From positions 62,001 to 126,000 of the forward strand of contig NZ_JABVBB010000034.1 of assembly GCF_013346665.1 (NCBI RefSeq): DNA of 64,000 nt, written 5' to 3'. Position numbers and translations under genes: made by a program. This document shows positions 35,162-42,838 of this stretch, piece by piece. Position 1 is the first letter of the stretch; every line of letters starts with the position of its first letter. This stretch comes from Sulfitobacter maritimus (lineage in GTDB: Bacteria; Pseudomonadota; Alphaproteobacteria; Rhodobacterales; Rhodobacteraceae). The notes below the pieces were generated by a model that saw only the letters and a program-made list of their open reading frames with translations, had not been told where the DNA came from and did no database searches.

Positions 35162-36444
35162 CAATTCGCCTCAAATACGCAGGTGCCTGCTACATAAGTT
35201 GCCAGCACCTTACCCTGCATGCGCATCCCGTCAAAGGGGGTGTTGCGCGACTTGGAGCGGAGCGTGGCACGGTCCAGCACAAAGGGTGCATCGGGGTTGA
35301 ACAATACCATATCCGCTGGCGCCCCCACAGCGATCCGTCCGCCCGGCAGGCCAAGACGTTTGGCCGGGTTTAGGGACAATGCCCGCCAGAGCGTCGGCAG
35401 GTCCATAATCTCGGCATGGACCAAGCGCATGGCTGCGGGGAGCAGCGTTTCCAGCCCCACCGCCCCGCTCGCCGCCTCTTCAAAGGGCAGGCGTTTGGAT
35501 TCCTCATCCTGTGGCGTATGCATAGAGCAAATGATGTCGATCAACCCGCTGGCAACCGCATGGGCGACGGCCAAACGGTCATCCTCATCACGCAGCGGCG
35601 GCTTTACTTTGAAAAAGGTCCGGTAGTCCGCCACGTCGAGCGCGTTCAGGGTCAGGTGATGGATGCCGACCCCCGCAGTGATGTCGAGCCCGTTGCGCTT
35701 GGCACGTTCCAGCGCGGGCAGGGCGCGGGCCGTCGTGATCTGATCTGCATGATACCGCGCACCTGTCATCTCAAGCAGGGCGATGTCGCGGTCCAGCCCC
35801 ATGCGCTCCGCCATAGGTGACACCGCAGGCAGGCCGCGCAGGGAGGCGAATTTACCGCTGGTGACGGCAGCGCCTTTGCTGAGGCCGGGGTCTTGGGGGT
35901 GGGCGATGACCAGAGCGCCAAGGCTCCGGGCATAGGTAAGTGCGCGGGAGAAGACCTTTGTGTCGGTGACAACCCGATCGCAATCGGTGAAAGCCGCAGC
36001 GCCGGCGTCCATGAGGAAACCGATCTCCGTCATCTCGCGGCCCTCACGCCCTTTGGTGAGCGCTGCCATCGGCAAAACATTTACCGGTGCCGCCTCGTTG
36101 GCCCGGCGGGTTACGAATTCGAGCGTTTCAGGGCTGTCAATCGCCGGTTCGGTGTCAGGGCGCGTTACCATCGTCGTGACCCCACCTGCCGCCGCGGCTT
36201 GCCCGGCGGAGCGGTAGCTTTCCTTATGCCGCTCACCCGGCTCGCAGACCTTTACGCCAAGGTCGATAATGCCGGGGGCGAGGATATGGCCGCCACAGTC
36301 AATAACTGTCGTATTTGACGCCGGATTTTCCGGCGCCGCATCCATCACTTCCGCGATCAAACCATCGCGCACAAGCACAGCGGCCGGGGCCAATGATCCA
36401 GCCTCAGGGTCGAGCAAACGCAAATTTGTGAAAAGCTGGGTCAT
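35161..36444 (-). CDS. Dihydroorotase homologue, probably inactive (PyrX-like)
   Basis: Amidohydrolase-fold protein of 427 residues, overall closest in style to class I dihydroorotase. The metal-binding D-x-H-x-H-x-R motif reads DLGVKVCEPG (residues 61-70), so both His and the Arg are replaced (Gly 63, Lys 65, Cys 67). The later TDHAPH motif reads SMHTPQ, with the catalytic Asp replaced by Met 308. Without these it should not bind the zinc pair. In several bacteria such a pseudo-dihydroorotase (PyrC'/PyrX) binds and supports aspartate transcarbamoylase; pyrB is upstream in the same run, which fits. It is usually annotated pyrC, but a true dihydroorotase must be elsewhere. Confidence 0.85.
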   Translation of the reverse strand: MTQLFTNLRLLDPEAGSLAPAAVLVRDGLIAEVMDAAPENPASNTTVIDCGGHILAPGIIDLGVKVCEPGERHKESYRSAGQAAAAGGVTTMVTRPDTEPAIDSPETLEFVTRRANEAAPVNVLPMAALTKGREGREMTEIGFLMDAGAAAFTDCDRVVTDTKVFSRALTYARSLGALVIAHPQDPGLSKGAAVTSGKFASLRGLPAVSPMAERMGLDRDIALLEMTGARYHADQITTARALPALERAKRNGLDITAGVGIHHLTLNALDVADYRTFFKVKPPLRDEDDRLAVAHAVASGLIDIICSMHTPQDEESKRLPFEEAASGAVGLETLLPAAMRLVHAEIMDLPTLWRALSLNPAKRLGLPGGRIAVGAPADMVLFNPDAPFVLDRATLRSKSRNTPFDGMRMQGKVLATYVAGTCVFEAN

Positions 36445-36519
36445 GGCGGGCCTATCGTCTGGAGTGATTGGCGGGTGTCATGCCCCAAATCGCCCCCTGA
36501 ACCAAGCGGTTTTCGCAGG

Positions 36520-36624
36520 CTATCCGCCGATCCAGACCATGAGCCCTGCCACACCAAAGGCAACGAGCAGGGCCACCATCGCAACGCGGCCAGACATCTT
36601 CGGATCAGGTTTCGGTTCTTGCAT
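36520..36624 (-). CDS. Small membrane peptide in pyrB run (34 residues)
   Basis: A short gene reading MQEPKPDPKMSG then one hydrophobic helix (about residues 13-33) ending WIGG. It starts with ATG at 36624 and stops with TAG at 36520-36522. It lies between the tail-anchored protein gene and the dihydroorotase-like gene. No function can be assigned; a membrane anchor or assembly factor for the pyrimidine enzymes is one possibility. Ribosome site is weak. Confidence 0.55.
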   Translation of the reverse strand: MQEPKPDPKMSGRVAMVALLVAFGVAGLMVWIGG

Positions 36625-36677
36625 AGGTCTATCCTACCGCTTCCGCCCCCCGGAGGCCAGACAGAACCGTGTCTGCG

Positions 36678-37211
36678 TTAGGTGATCAACAACCACAGAA
36701 CCAAGAGGACGAGCACCACAGCAGCGATGATGATCATCGTTTTATTGCTGTTTTGTTTGGCCGGGGTAGCAGGCTCCACGCGCGGAATGCCGGTATAGGG
36801 CTGCGCGGCTTCGGCTTCCATAGCTTGCACCGGTGTATCAGGCCCGCCTTCGTCGTATGTGCCGATATGCGTTAGCGCGGGAATGGGGGCGAGTTGCCGA
36901 GATTCGCCGCCGAATGCGCGGGAGTAGACCACCATCACCCATCCGTCGAGCGCGCCGAGCTTGCTGCGATCCGCTTCGATTTGCTCAGGGTAGACCCCGT
37001 TTCCGTCGCGCAGATACCCGGCTAGCCCTAATGTATCAAGATCGGAGACACGAAAGACTTCGGTATATGTCCCGTCGAGCTTGTCGACCCCAAGCGCTGC
37101 GGCCTGTGCGGCACTATCATCGCGCATGGCTTGCGCTTCGGCATCTGAAAGGGAAAGAGCGTAAACCCGGACTTTGCCGGCTTCTTGTGCGGCGACGTTT
37201 GTGGAGGACAT
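36678..37211 (-). CDS. Tail-anchored hypothetical protein (177 residues)
   Basis: Not recognised. The ATG at 37211 gives a soluble domain of about 150 residues (VRVYALSLSDAEAQAMRDD, TEVFRVSDLDTLGLAGYL, DGWVMVVYSRAFGGE) followed by a Pro-rich linker and one C-terminal membrane helix (about 155-176, KTMIIIAAVVLVLLVLWLLIT) with almost nothing after it. This is a tail-anchor topology with the domain in the cytoplasm. It sits 57 bp after pyrB on the same strand. It may tether something, perhaps the pyrimidine enzymes, to the membrane; that is inference from position. Confidence 0.8.
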   Translation of the reverse strand: MSSTNVAAQEAGKVRVYALSLSDAEAQAMRDDSAAQAAALGVDKLDGTYTEVFRVSDLDTLGLAGYLRDGNGVYPEQIEADRSKLGALDGWVMVVYSRAFGGESRQLAPIPALTHIGTYDEGGPDTPVQAMEAEAAQPYTGIPRVEPATPAKQNSNKTMIIIAAVVLVLLVLWLLIT

Positions 37212-37268
37212 GGCGGTTTCCTTTGCGTTGTTACAGACAAAACGCAACAGCCCCGCCGGGGTTCCGCG

Positions 37269-38216
37269 TCACACGCTATCGGGCTGAGCGGCCATATGGT
37301 TGCGCGCCAGAAGGTCCATCGCCGCCATGCGCACCGCGACGCCCATTTCCACCTGATCTTGGATAACAGAACGGTTAATGTCGTCGGCGAGCGTGCCGTC
37401 AATCTCGACCCCGCGGTTCATCGGGCCGGGGTGCATGACGATCGCGTCGGGACTGGCATGGGCGAGTTTCTCGGCGTCCAGCCCGTAGCGGTGGTAATAC
37501 TCCCGCTCCGAAGGAATAAAGCCGCCGTCCATCCGCTCTTTCTGAAGCCGCAGCATCATCACCACATCGACACCTTCGAGACCCTTTTTCATGTCGTCGA
37601 ACACTTCGACGCCGAATTGGTCGATCTGGCTTGGCATCAACGTGGGCGGGCCGACAAGGCGGATGCGGTTTTCCATCTTGCCCAGAAGGAGAATATTCGA
37701 CCGCGCCACCCGGCTGTGTGCGATGTCGCCACAGATCGCGATGCTCAGCCGATGCAGCCGCCCCTTGGCACGGCGGATTGTCAGCGCGTCGAGCAGCGCC
37801 TGCGTGGGATGTTCGTGCCGCCCGTCGCCCGCGTTGAGCACGGCGCAGTTCACCTTTTGCGCCAAAAGATCCACCGCGCCGGACTGCGGGTGGCGCACGA
37901 CCAAAAGATCAGGGTGCATGGCGTTCAGTGTCATCGCGGTGTCGATCAACGTCTCGCCCTTTTTGATTGATGACGCCTGCATCGCCATATTCATCACATC
38001 CGCGCCAAGGCGCTTGCCCGCGATCTCGAAACTCGCCTGCGTGCGGGTGGAGTTTTCAAAGAACATATTGATCTGCGTCAGCCCGCGCAGCGCATCGGAA
38101 TGTTTGTTCGGCTGGCGGTTGCGGTCGGCATAGCGGTCGGCCAAATCCAGAAGGGTGGTGATGTCGGACTGCGACAGCTGTTCAATGCCAAGCAGGTGGC
38201 GATGGGCGAATGACAT
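37269..38216 (-). CDS. pyrB: Aspartate carbamoyltransferase catalytic subunit
   Basis: Pyrimidine biosynthesis enzyme of 315 residues joining carbamoyl phosphate and aspartate. Carbamoyl-phosphate motif [13 protein letters not shown], then [33 protein letters not shown] and the [10 protein letters not shown] motif near the C-terminus. The ATG at 38216 is preferred over an upstream frame extension. No pyrI regulatory gene is nearby; the PyrX-like protein of the same run may be its partner, as in class A-like complexes. Confidence 0.95.
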   Translation of the reverse strand: MSFAHRHLLGIEQLSQSDITTLLDLADRYADRNRQPNKHSDALRGLTQINMFFENSTRTQASFEIAGKRLGADVMNMAMQASSIKKGETLIDTAMTLNAMHPDLLVVRHPQSGAVDLLAQKVNCAVLNAGDGRHEHPTQALLDALTIRRAKGRLHRLSIAICGDIAHSRVARSNILLLGKMENRIRLVGPPTLMPSQIDQFGVEVFDDMKKGLEGVDVVMMLRLQKERMDGGFIPSEREYYHRYGLDAEKLAHASPDAIVMHPGPMNRGVEIDGTLADDINRSVIQDQVEMGVAVRMAAMDLLARNHMAAQPDSV

Positions 38217-38324
38217 GGTGGCGATCCCTTCTGCTGTTGCCGCCTTATAGGCGCGGGAAAGGCGCGGCAGCAAGGCGTGCGATAGGGCATTTAGGTCCGC
38301 CTGCGCAGGGCGTAAGCTGGGGCT
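38217..38324. promoter_or_regulatory. Divergent promoter region, pyrB / uracil-DNA glycosylase
   Basis: A 108-bp gap with two outward-facing starts. No strong -35/-10 pair or palindrome was identified by eye. Confidence 0.35.
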
Positions 38325-39074
38325 ATGGAATCATTGGATTATCATCAGGCGGCGGAACTGCTGGCATGGCAGGTGGAACTGGGCGCGACCGAGGCGATTT
38401 GTGACGCCCCGGTCAACCGCTATGAGGTGCCCGCGAGCGTGCCCAAGGCGAAGGCTGCTGCGAAAGGCCCGCAACCCCTCAAACCCGATCCAGTGTTGCT
38501 CGCCCGTCAGGCGGCGCAGGCGGCCCAGACCTTGGAAGAGTTGCGCAGCGCTGTCGAAGGGTTCGAGCCTTGCGAGCTGCGCAAGGGCGCGCGCAATCTG
38601 GTGTTTTCGGACGGTGTGCCGGGCGCGCCGGTGATGATCGTTGGCGAAGCGCCGGGCCGGGAGGAAGACCGCGCGGGAAAACCTTTCGTGGGCCGCGCGG
38701 GGCAGATGTTGGACCGGATGCTGGCCGCGATCGACATGGGGCGCGACCGAAACGTCTATATCACCAATGTCCTGCCATGGCGGCCACCGCAGAACCGCGA
38801 TCCAAAGACCGATGAGATAGCGATGATGCGGCCCTTCGTGCTGCGGCATATCGAATTGGCCAAGCCCAAGCTTCTGGTGCTGGTGGGCAATTGGTCTTGC
38901 CAAACCCTGCTAGAGAAACGCGGCATCATCCGCCTGCGCGGCACTTGGACGGAGGCTGCGGGTCTGCCCTGTTTGCCTATGGTTCACCCGGCTTACCTGC
39001 TGCGCAACCCGGCGTTCAAACGCGAGGCTTGGGCGGACTTGTTGAGCCTGAAGGCGCGGCTGCGCGATGGTTGA
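38325..39074 (+). CDS. Uracil-DNA glycosylase, family-4-like, lacking most Fe-S cysteines
   Basis: Base-excision repair enzyme of 249 residues. Catalytic motif [17 protein letters not shown] (about 107-123) and the late [11 protein letters not shown] (about 219-229) place it in the family-4 UDG group. In the Thermus enzyme four Cys hold a 4Fe-4S cluster; here only Cys 83 remains in place, with Phe 80, Trp 152 and Met 168 at the other three positions. An N-terminal extension of about 75 residues is low in complexity. It should still remove uracil from DNA, but the cluster is probably gone. Overlaps the LysE-type gene by 8 bp. Confidence 0.88.
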   Translation: MESLDYHQAAELLAWQVELGATEAICDAPVNRYEVPASVPKAKAAAKGPQPLKPDPVLLARQAAQAAQTLEELRSAVEGFEPCELRKGARNLVFSDGVPGAPVMIVGEAPGREEDRAGKPFVGRAGQMLDRMLAAIDMGRDRNVYITNVLPWRPPQNRDPKTDEIAMMRPFVLRHIELAKPKLLVLVGNWSCQTLLEKRGIIRLRGTWTEAAGLPCLPMVHPAYLLRNPAFKREAWADLLSLKARLRDG

Positions 39075-39681
39075 CGCATTGACCCTGTTGGCCTTTGTAC
39101 CGGCCGCTTTGGCGCTGAACCTCACGCCGGGGGCGGATATGATGTTCTGTCTGGGACAAGGCCTGCGCTCTGGTCCGCGCGCGGCGCTGGCGGCGAGCGC
39201 GGGGATTTCTGCAGGTGTGCTGGTGCATGTGGCGCTGGCAGGGCTGGGGTTGGGAGCACTGGTTGCCGCCATGCCGTGGGCGCTGGATGTGATCCGTTGG
39301 CTGGGCGTGGCCTATCTGCTCTGGCTTGCGGTCCAGACCCTGCGACAGGCTGGGAGGCCACGTGACGTGACACCGGGCATGGGCGGTTGGCGGGCGTTCA
39401 ACACCGGGTTCGTGGTCAACCTAACCAACCCCAAAGTGATCCTTTTCGTGCTGGCCTTTCTGCCGCAGTTCGTCGTGCCGAGCGCTGGACCGGTCTTGAC
39501 GCAGTTCCTGACCTTTGGCGCGGTGCTGGCCTTGGGCGGCTTTGTGATCAACGGCGCGGTTGGCGTTTTTGCTGCCGGGATCGGGAAGCGGCTGGCAGGC
39601 GGCGGGCGGGTGCTTGGCTGGATCAGCAGTGGCATTTTCGTGGCCTTGGCGGCCCGACTGGCAATGATGGAGCGTACATGA
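39067..39681 (+). CDS. LysE/RhtB-family amino-acid exporter
   Basis: Inner-membrane exporter of 204 residues with about five to six helices. Family motif NLTPGADMMFCLGQGLRSGPRAALAAS at the N-terminus and NLTNPKVILFVLAFLPQF in the middle. Overlaps the glycosylase gene upstream by 8 bp and moaB downstream by 4 bp. Substrate likely an amino acid such as homoserine, threonine or lysine; not resolved. Confidence 0.9.
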   Translation: MVDALTLLAFVPAALALNLTPGADMMFCLGQGLRSGPRAALAASAGISAGVLVHVALAGLGLGALVAAMPWALDVIRWLGVAYLLWLAVQTLRQAGRPRDVTPGMGGWRAFNTGFVVNLTNPKVILFVLAFLPQFVVPSAGPVLTQFLTFGAVLALGGFVINGAVGVFAAGIGKRLAGGGRVLGWISSGIFVALAARLAMMERT

Positions 39682-40220
39682 GCAGGATTGACGAGAGCCG
39701 CGAGTTCATTCCGGTGCGGATTGCCGTTTTGACGGTTTCGGATAGCCGCAGCATGGCCGAGGACCGCTCTGGCGATGCGTTGGTCGGGCGGATTGAGGCG
39801 GCAGGCCATGTCGTGGCGGCCCGTGAGATCGTGACCGATGACCGCCCAGCCATCGCGGCACGGTTGCGCGATTGGTGCGCGGACCCTCAGATTGACGTGG
39901 TGATCAGCACTGGCGGCACCGGACTTACAGGCCGCGACGTGACGGTCGAGGCGCACCGAGATGTCTATGAGAAAGAGATCGACGCTTTCGGCACGGTTTT
40001 CACGATAATCTCGATGGAGAAGATCGGCACCAGCGCCGTGCAAAGCCGCGCCACCGGGGGGGTCGCGCAGGGGACGTATCTCTTCGCGCTGCCGGGCAGT
40101 CCGGGCGCTTGTAAGGATGCGTGGGATGGTATCCTGCTCAAGCAGTTAGACTACCGCCACATGCCCTGCAACTTCGTCGAAATCATGCCGCGTCTGGACG
40201 AACACCAACGGCGCAAGTGA
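39678..40220 (+). CDS. moaB: Molybdopterin adenylyltransferase
   Basis: MoaB/Mog-fold protein of 180 residues, thought to adenylate molybdopterin before molybdate insertion. Motifs: LTVSDSRSMAEDRSGD, VISTGGTGLTGRDVTVEA (MPT-binding), and LPGSPGACKDAWD. Starts at the ATG at 39678, coupled to the LysE-type gene by a 4-bp overlap. The MoeA domain that would use its product is in the fusion at 49-51 kb. Confidence 0.93.
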   Translation: MSRIDESREFIPVRIAVLTVSDSRSMAEDRSGDALVGRIEAAGHVVAAREIVTDDRPAIAARLRDWCADPQIDVVISTGGTGLTGRDVTVEAHRDVYEKEIDAFGTVFTIISMEKIGTSAVQSRATGGVAQGTYLFALPGSPGACKDAWDGILLKQLDYRHMPCNFVEIMPRLDEHQRRK

Positions 40221-40222
40221 GA

Positions 40223-41032
40223 TCAGGCGGGGGTGCAGCCCTTGATCTCGACACTGTGTTTCAAGCCGATCACCGTGATGCGAATGTTCGAGCGGTCCAG
40301 CGCGAAGGCGCGGCCATTCTCTGCGATCAGGTCCCCGGTGGAGATCAGCGTATCGCCCCGGCGCTCACTTTCGGTCGCGCTCATCCACAAGCCTGCCGTG
40401 CCCGGTTCGATCACCACCGTCTCCTTACCGCCGGTGGGTGGCAGGGTCAGACGGGTTTCGATCGACAACCCCTGCGCGGTGGGGTGCAGGCGACAGGTGG
40501 CGCGTTTCAGCCCTGCATCGGCCCCGGAGTACGGGCGCGCCGCAAAAGCCGCCGCGATGGCGGGCATGGGTTTTTGGCTGGTACTGTCGAGCAGCGCGTT
40601 CAGCTTGACGGTCTGGGGCAGGCAGATGTCACTGCACACGCCCAGATCGATCTCAACATCCAGATCGACCGGCTGATCGGCGCGACGTGGGGTGAGCGTG
40701 AGCGGCAAGATGACTTCGCGCGCATAACCGATAGAATTCACACCCGCTTGGTAAAACACTTTGGGCGCAGGCCATGTGATCGCCACATCCGCGAGGTTGT
40801 CCGAGCCTGACCAATCGAACTCAGGCGGGATGCCCGCATCGCCGGGGCTGCGCCAGTAGGTCTTCCACCCCGGCGCCATACGCAGCCGGATCGCCGCCAC
40901 CCGCCGCCCGTCGGCCTGCTGCCAACCAGTCAGCAGATCCCCCTGCAAAGGCGTGCCGCTTTGCTGCGCAGCCACGGGCTGTGCAAGGGTCAGGCAGGTT
41001 AGAAAGGCGGTGACGAGATGCGATATTTTCAT
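40223..41032 (-). CDS. DsbD alpha-domain-like periplasmic protein
   Basis: Secreted protein of 269 residues from the ATG at 41032, with a signal peptide ending in PVAAQ. The domain matches the N-terminal periplasmic module of DsbD/Scs[24 protein letters not shown] and a redox pair [10 protein letters not shown] (Cys-x3-Cys) equivalent to the CxxxC-like active cysteines. No DsbD membrane domain or C-terminal thioredoxin domain is attached. It may take electrons from a CcdA-type protein elsewhere and reduce periplasmic substrates, perhaps for copper handling. Convergent with moaB by 2 bp. Confidence 0.8.
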   Translation of the reverse strand: MKISHLVTAFLTCLTLAQPVAAQQSGTPLQGDLLTGWQQADGRRVAAIRLRMAPGWKTYWRSPGDAGIPPEFDWSGSDNLADVAITWPAPKVFYQAGVNSIGYAREVILPLTLTPRRADQPVDLDVEIDLGVCSDICLPQTVKLNALLDSTSQKPMPAIAAAFAARPYSGADAGLKRATCRLHPTAQGLSIETRLTLPPTGGKETVVIEPGTAGLWMSATESERRGDTLISTGDLIAENGRAFALDRSNIRITVIGLKHSVEIKGCTPA

Positions 41033-41182
41033 GCGGCATTGATGCGGCATCTGCCTTCGCCTGCCAAGTCACATTTACATCATCCATGTTTCGCCGATCG
41101 GGCGCTGCGGTGGGGGTCCTCTCTTGTTTTGTGGCCGCACAGGGGTCATGTTCGCCTAGAGGTTGGCATTTGGAGGTTCGCT

Positions 41183-41752
41183 TTGACGGGTCAGACAATG
41201 AAACTGACGGGCAAGGTCTTGGTGGCAATGCCGGGCATGGGAGATCCGCGTTTCGCCCATGCCGTGATCTATCTAACCGCGCATTCCGATCAAGGTGCCA
41301 TGGGGCTGATGGTTAATAAGCCCGCGCCAGAATTGCGTCTGGCGGATGTGCTGGAGCAACTGGTCGACGAAAGCCCGGCGCATGCCAAATCGCTGGCCGT
41401 GCATTTTGGCGGGCCGGTTGAGACAGGGCGCGGCTTTGTCCTGCATTCGGACGACTATAAATCCGCGATTGAGACTTTAGTCGTTGGCGATGGCATTGCG
41501 ATGACAGCGACCCGCGACATCCTCGAAGATATCGCAGGTGGCAAAGGCCCCGAGCAGGCGCAGCTGATGCTGGGCTACGCCGGATGGGGGCCGGGTCAGT
41601 TGGAAGCGGAGATTGCGCAAAACGGCTGGCTGACCTGTGCGGCGACCACTGAATTAGTGCTGGGTCTGCCGGATGCCGAAAAATGGAGCGCGGCCTTGCA
41701 GTCGCTCGGGGTTGACCCGCTTAGCCTGTCGGCAACTGCGGGGCGGGCCTAG
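41183..41752 (+). CDS. yqgE: YqgE/AlgH family protein
   Basis: Conserved protein of 189 residues, function not settled (UPF0301). Motif [38 protein letters not shown], then [20 protein letters not shown] strong GGAGG at 41172-41176 is 6 bases before the TTG at 41183 but 21 bases before the ATG at 41198, so the TTG start is favoured, adding five residues. Ends 4 bp into the convergent Sua5 gene. Confidence 0.9.
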   Translation: MTGQTMKLTGKVLVAMPGMGDPRFAHAVIYLTAHSDQGAMGLMVNKPAPELRLADVLEQLVDESPAHAKSLAVHFGGPVETGRGFVLHSDDYKSAIETLVVGDGIAMTATRDILEDIAGGKGPEQAQLMLGYAGWGPGQLEAEIAQNGWLTCAATTELVLGLPDAEKWSAALQSLGVDPLSLSATAGRA

Positions 41753-42681
41753 CGGGGCGCAGCGGCGCGGGCCAATCGATCATTGATGGCGCGGCCTAAG
41801 CCGTGATCGGGAATCGGTGCGACAGCGATGGGGCGGCCTGTCGCGTCAAGCTGGTGCAGATGGTCAAACAGGTTTGCCGCCGCCTCCGTCAGATCACCGG
41901 AAGGTGACAGGTTGAGGTCGCAGGCCATAGTCCCAAAACCGAGTAAGACTTCGCCGGGTGCCGCGCTTTGGGCGTTTAACCGTACTGCCGCACGCGGGGC
42001 GTAATGGGTGGTCAGTTGACCCGGCGCGATGATCTCGTCCCCCGCCACACTGTCCAAGGGTTGGCCAAGCGCGGCTTCAATGGCTTCGCTCGGCAGCCCC
42101 CCGGCACGCAGCAGGGCAGGGCGCGCGGCGGTAAGCCCGATGATCGTACTTTCCAAACCCACAGAGCAGGGGCCGTCGTCGAGCACCGCAGCGATTTTGC
42201 CGCTCAGCCCAGCCAAGACATGCGCCGCGGTGGTCGGGCTGATCTTGCCCGACGGATTGGCCGATGGCGCCGCCACTGGCCCTTGCAGTGTCTGTAAAAC
42301 CTGCTGCATGACCGGATGAGCCGGCACCCGCAGGGCGAGGCTCGGCAGCCCGGCGGTGACAAGCGACGACAGCCCGTTGTCTGGTTTAAGCGGCAGCACC
42401 AAGGTCATTGCACCGGGCCAGAACGCCTGCGCCAGCCGATCAGCCTCATCCGACCATTCGACATAGCGTTTGGCTGTCTCCACGTCAGGCAGATGCACGA
42501 TCAACGGGTTAAAGCTGGGCCGCCCTTTTGCCGCATAGATACCGGCCACCGCCGCCCCGTTGCGCGCATCCGCGCCAAGGCCGTAGACTGTTTCGGTCGG
42601 CAGGGCGACCAGAGCCCCATCACGCAACAGTTCTGCGGCGCGGGTGATGCCCTCGGCGGTGGGAAGGAGAGTCTCGGTCAT
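41749..42681 (-). CDS. L-threonylcarbamoyladenylate synthase, long Sua5 form
   Basis: Enzyme of 310 residues making threonylcarbamoyl-AMP for the t6A37 tRNA modification. YrdC domain about 1-205 ([49 protein letters not shown]) plus the Sua5 C-terminal domain (about 220-310), with [15 protein letters not shown] linking them. Convergent with yqgE. Confidence 0.94.
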   Translation of the reverse strand: MTETLLPTAEGITRAAELLRDGALVALPTETVYGLGADARNGAAVAGIYAAKGRPSFNPLIVHLPDVETAKRYVEWSDEADRLAQAFWPGAMTLVLPLKPDNGLSSLVTAGLPSLALRVPAHPVMQQVLQTLQGPVAAPSANPSGKISPTTAAHVLAGLSGKIAAVLDDGPCSVGLESTIIGLTAARPALLRAGGLPSEAIEAALGQPLDSVAGDEIIAPGQLTTHYAPRAAVRLNAQSAAPGEVLLGFGTMACDLNLSPSGDLTEAAANLFDHLHQLDATGRPIAVAPIPDHGLGRAINDRLARAAAPR

Positions 42682-42838
42682 AGCGGGGCAAATCCTGTCG
42701 GATCATGCAGCATCCGTGACGCCGCGTTTGGGTTGCGGGAAGCGGCCGGGCATTTCATGCTGGCGGCAACATCAACCTGCCTTTATCAGGGCCATGTCAG
42801 GCTTGCCAGATCAAGCGCGCCTTTCAGGAGGATATGAT

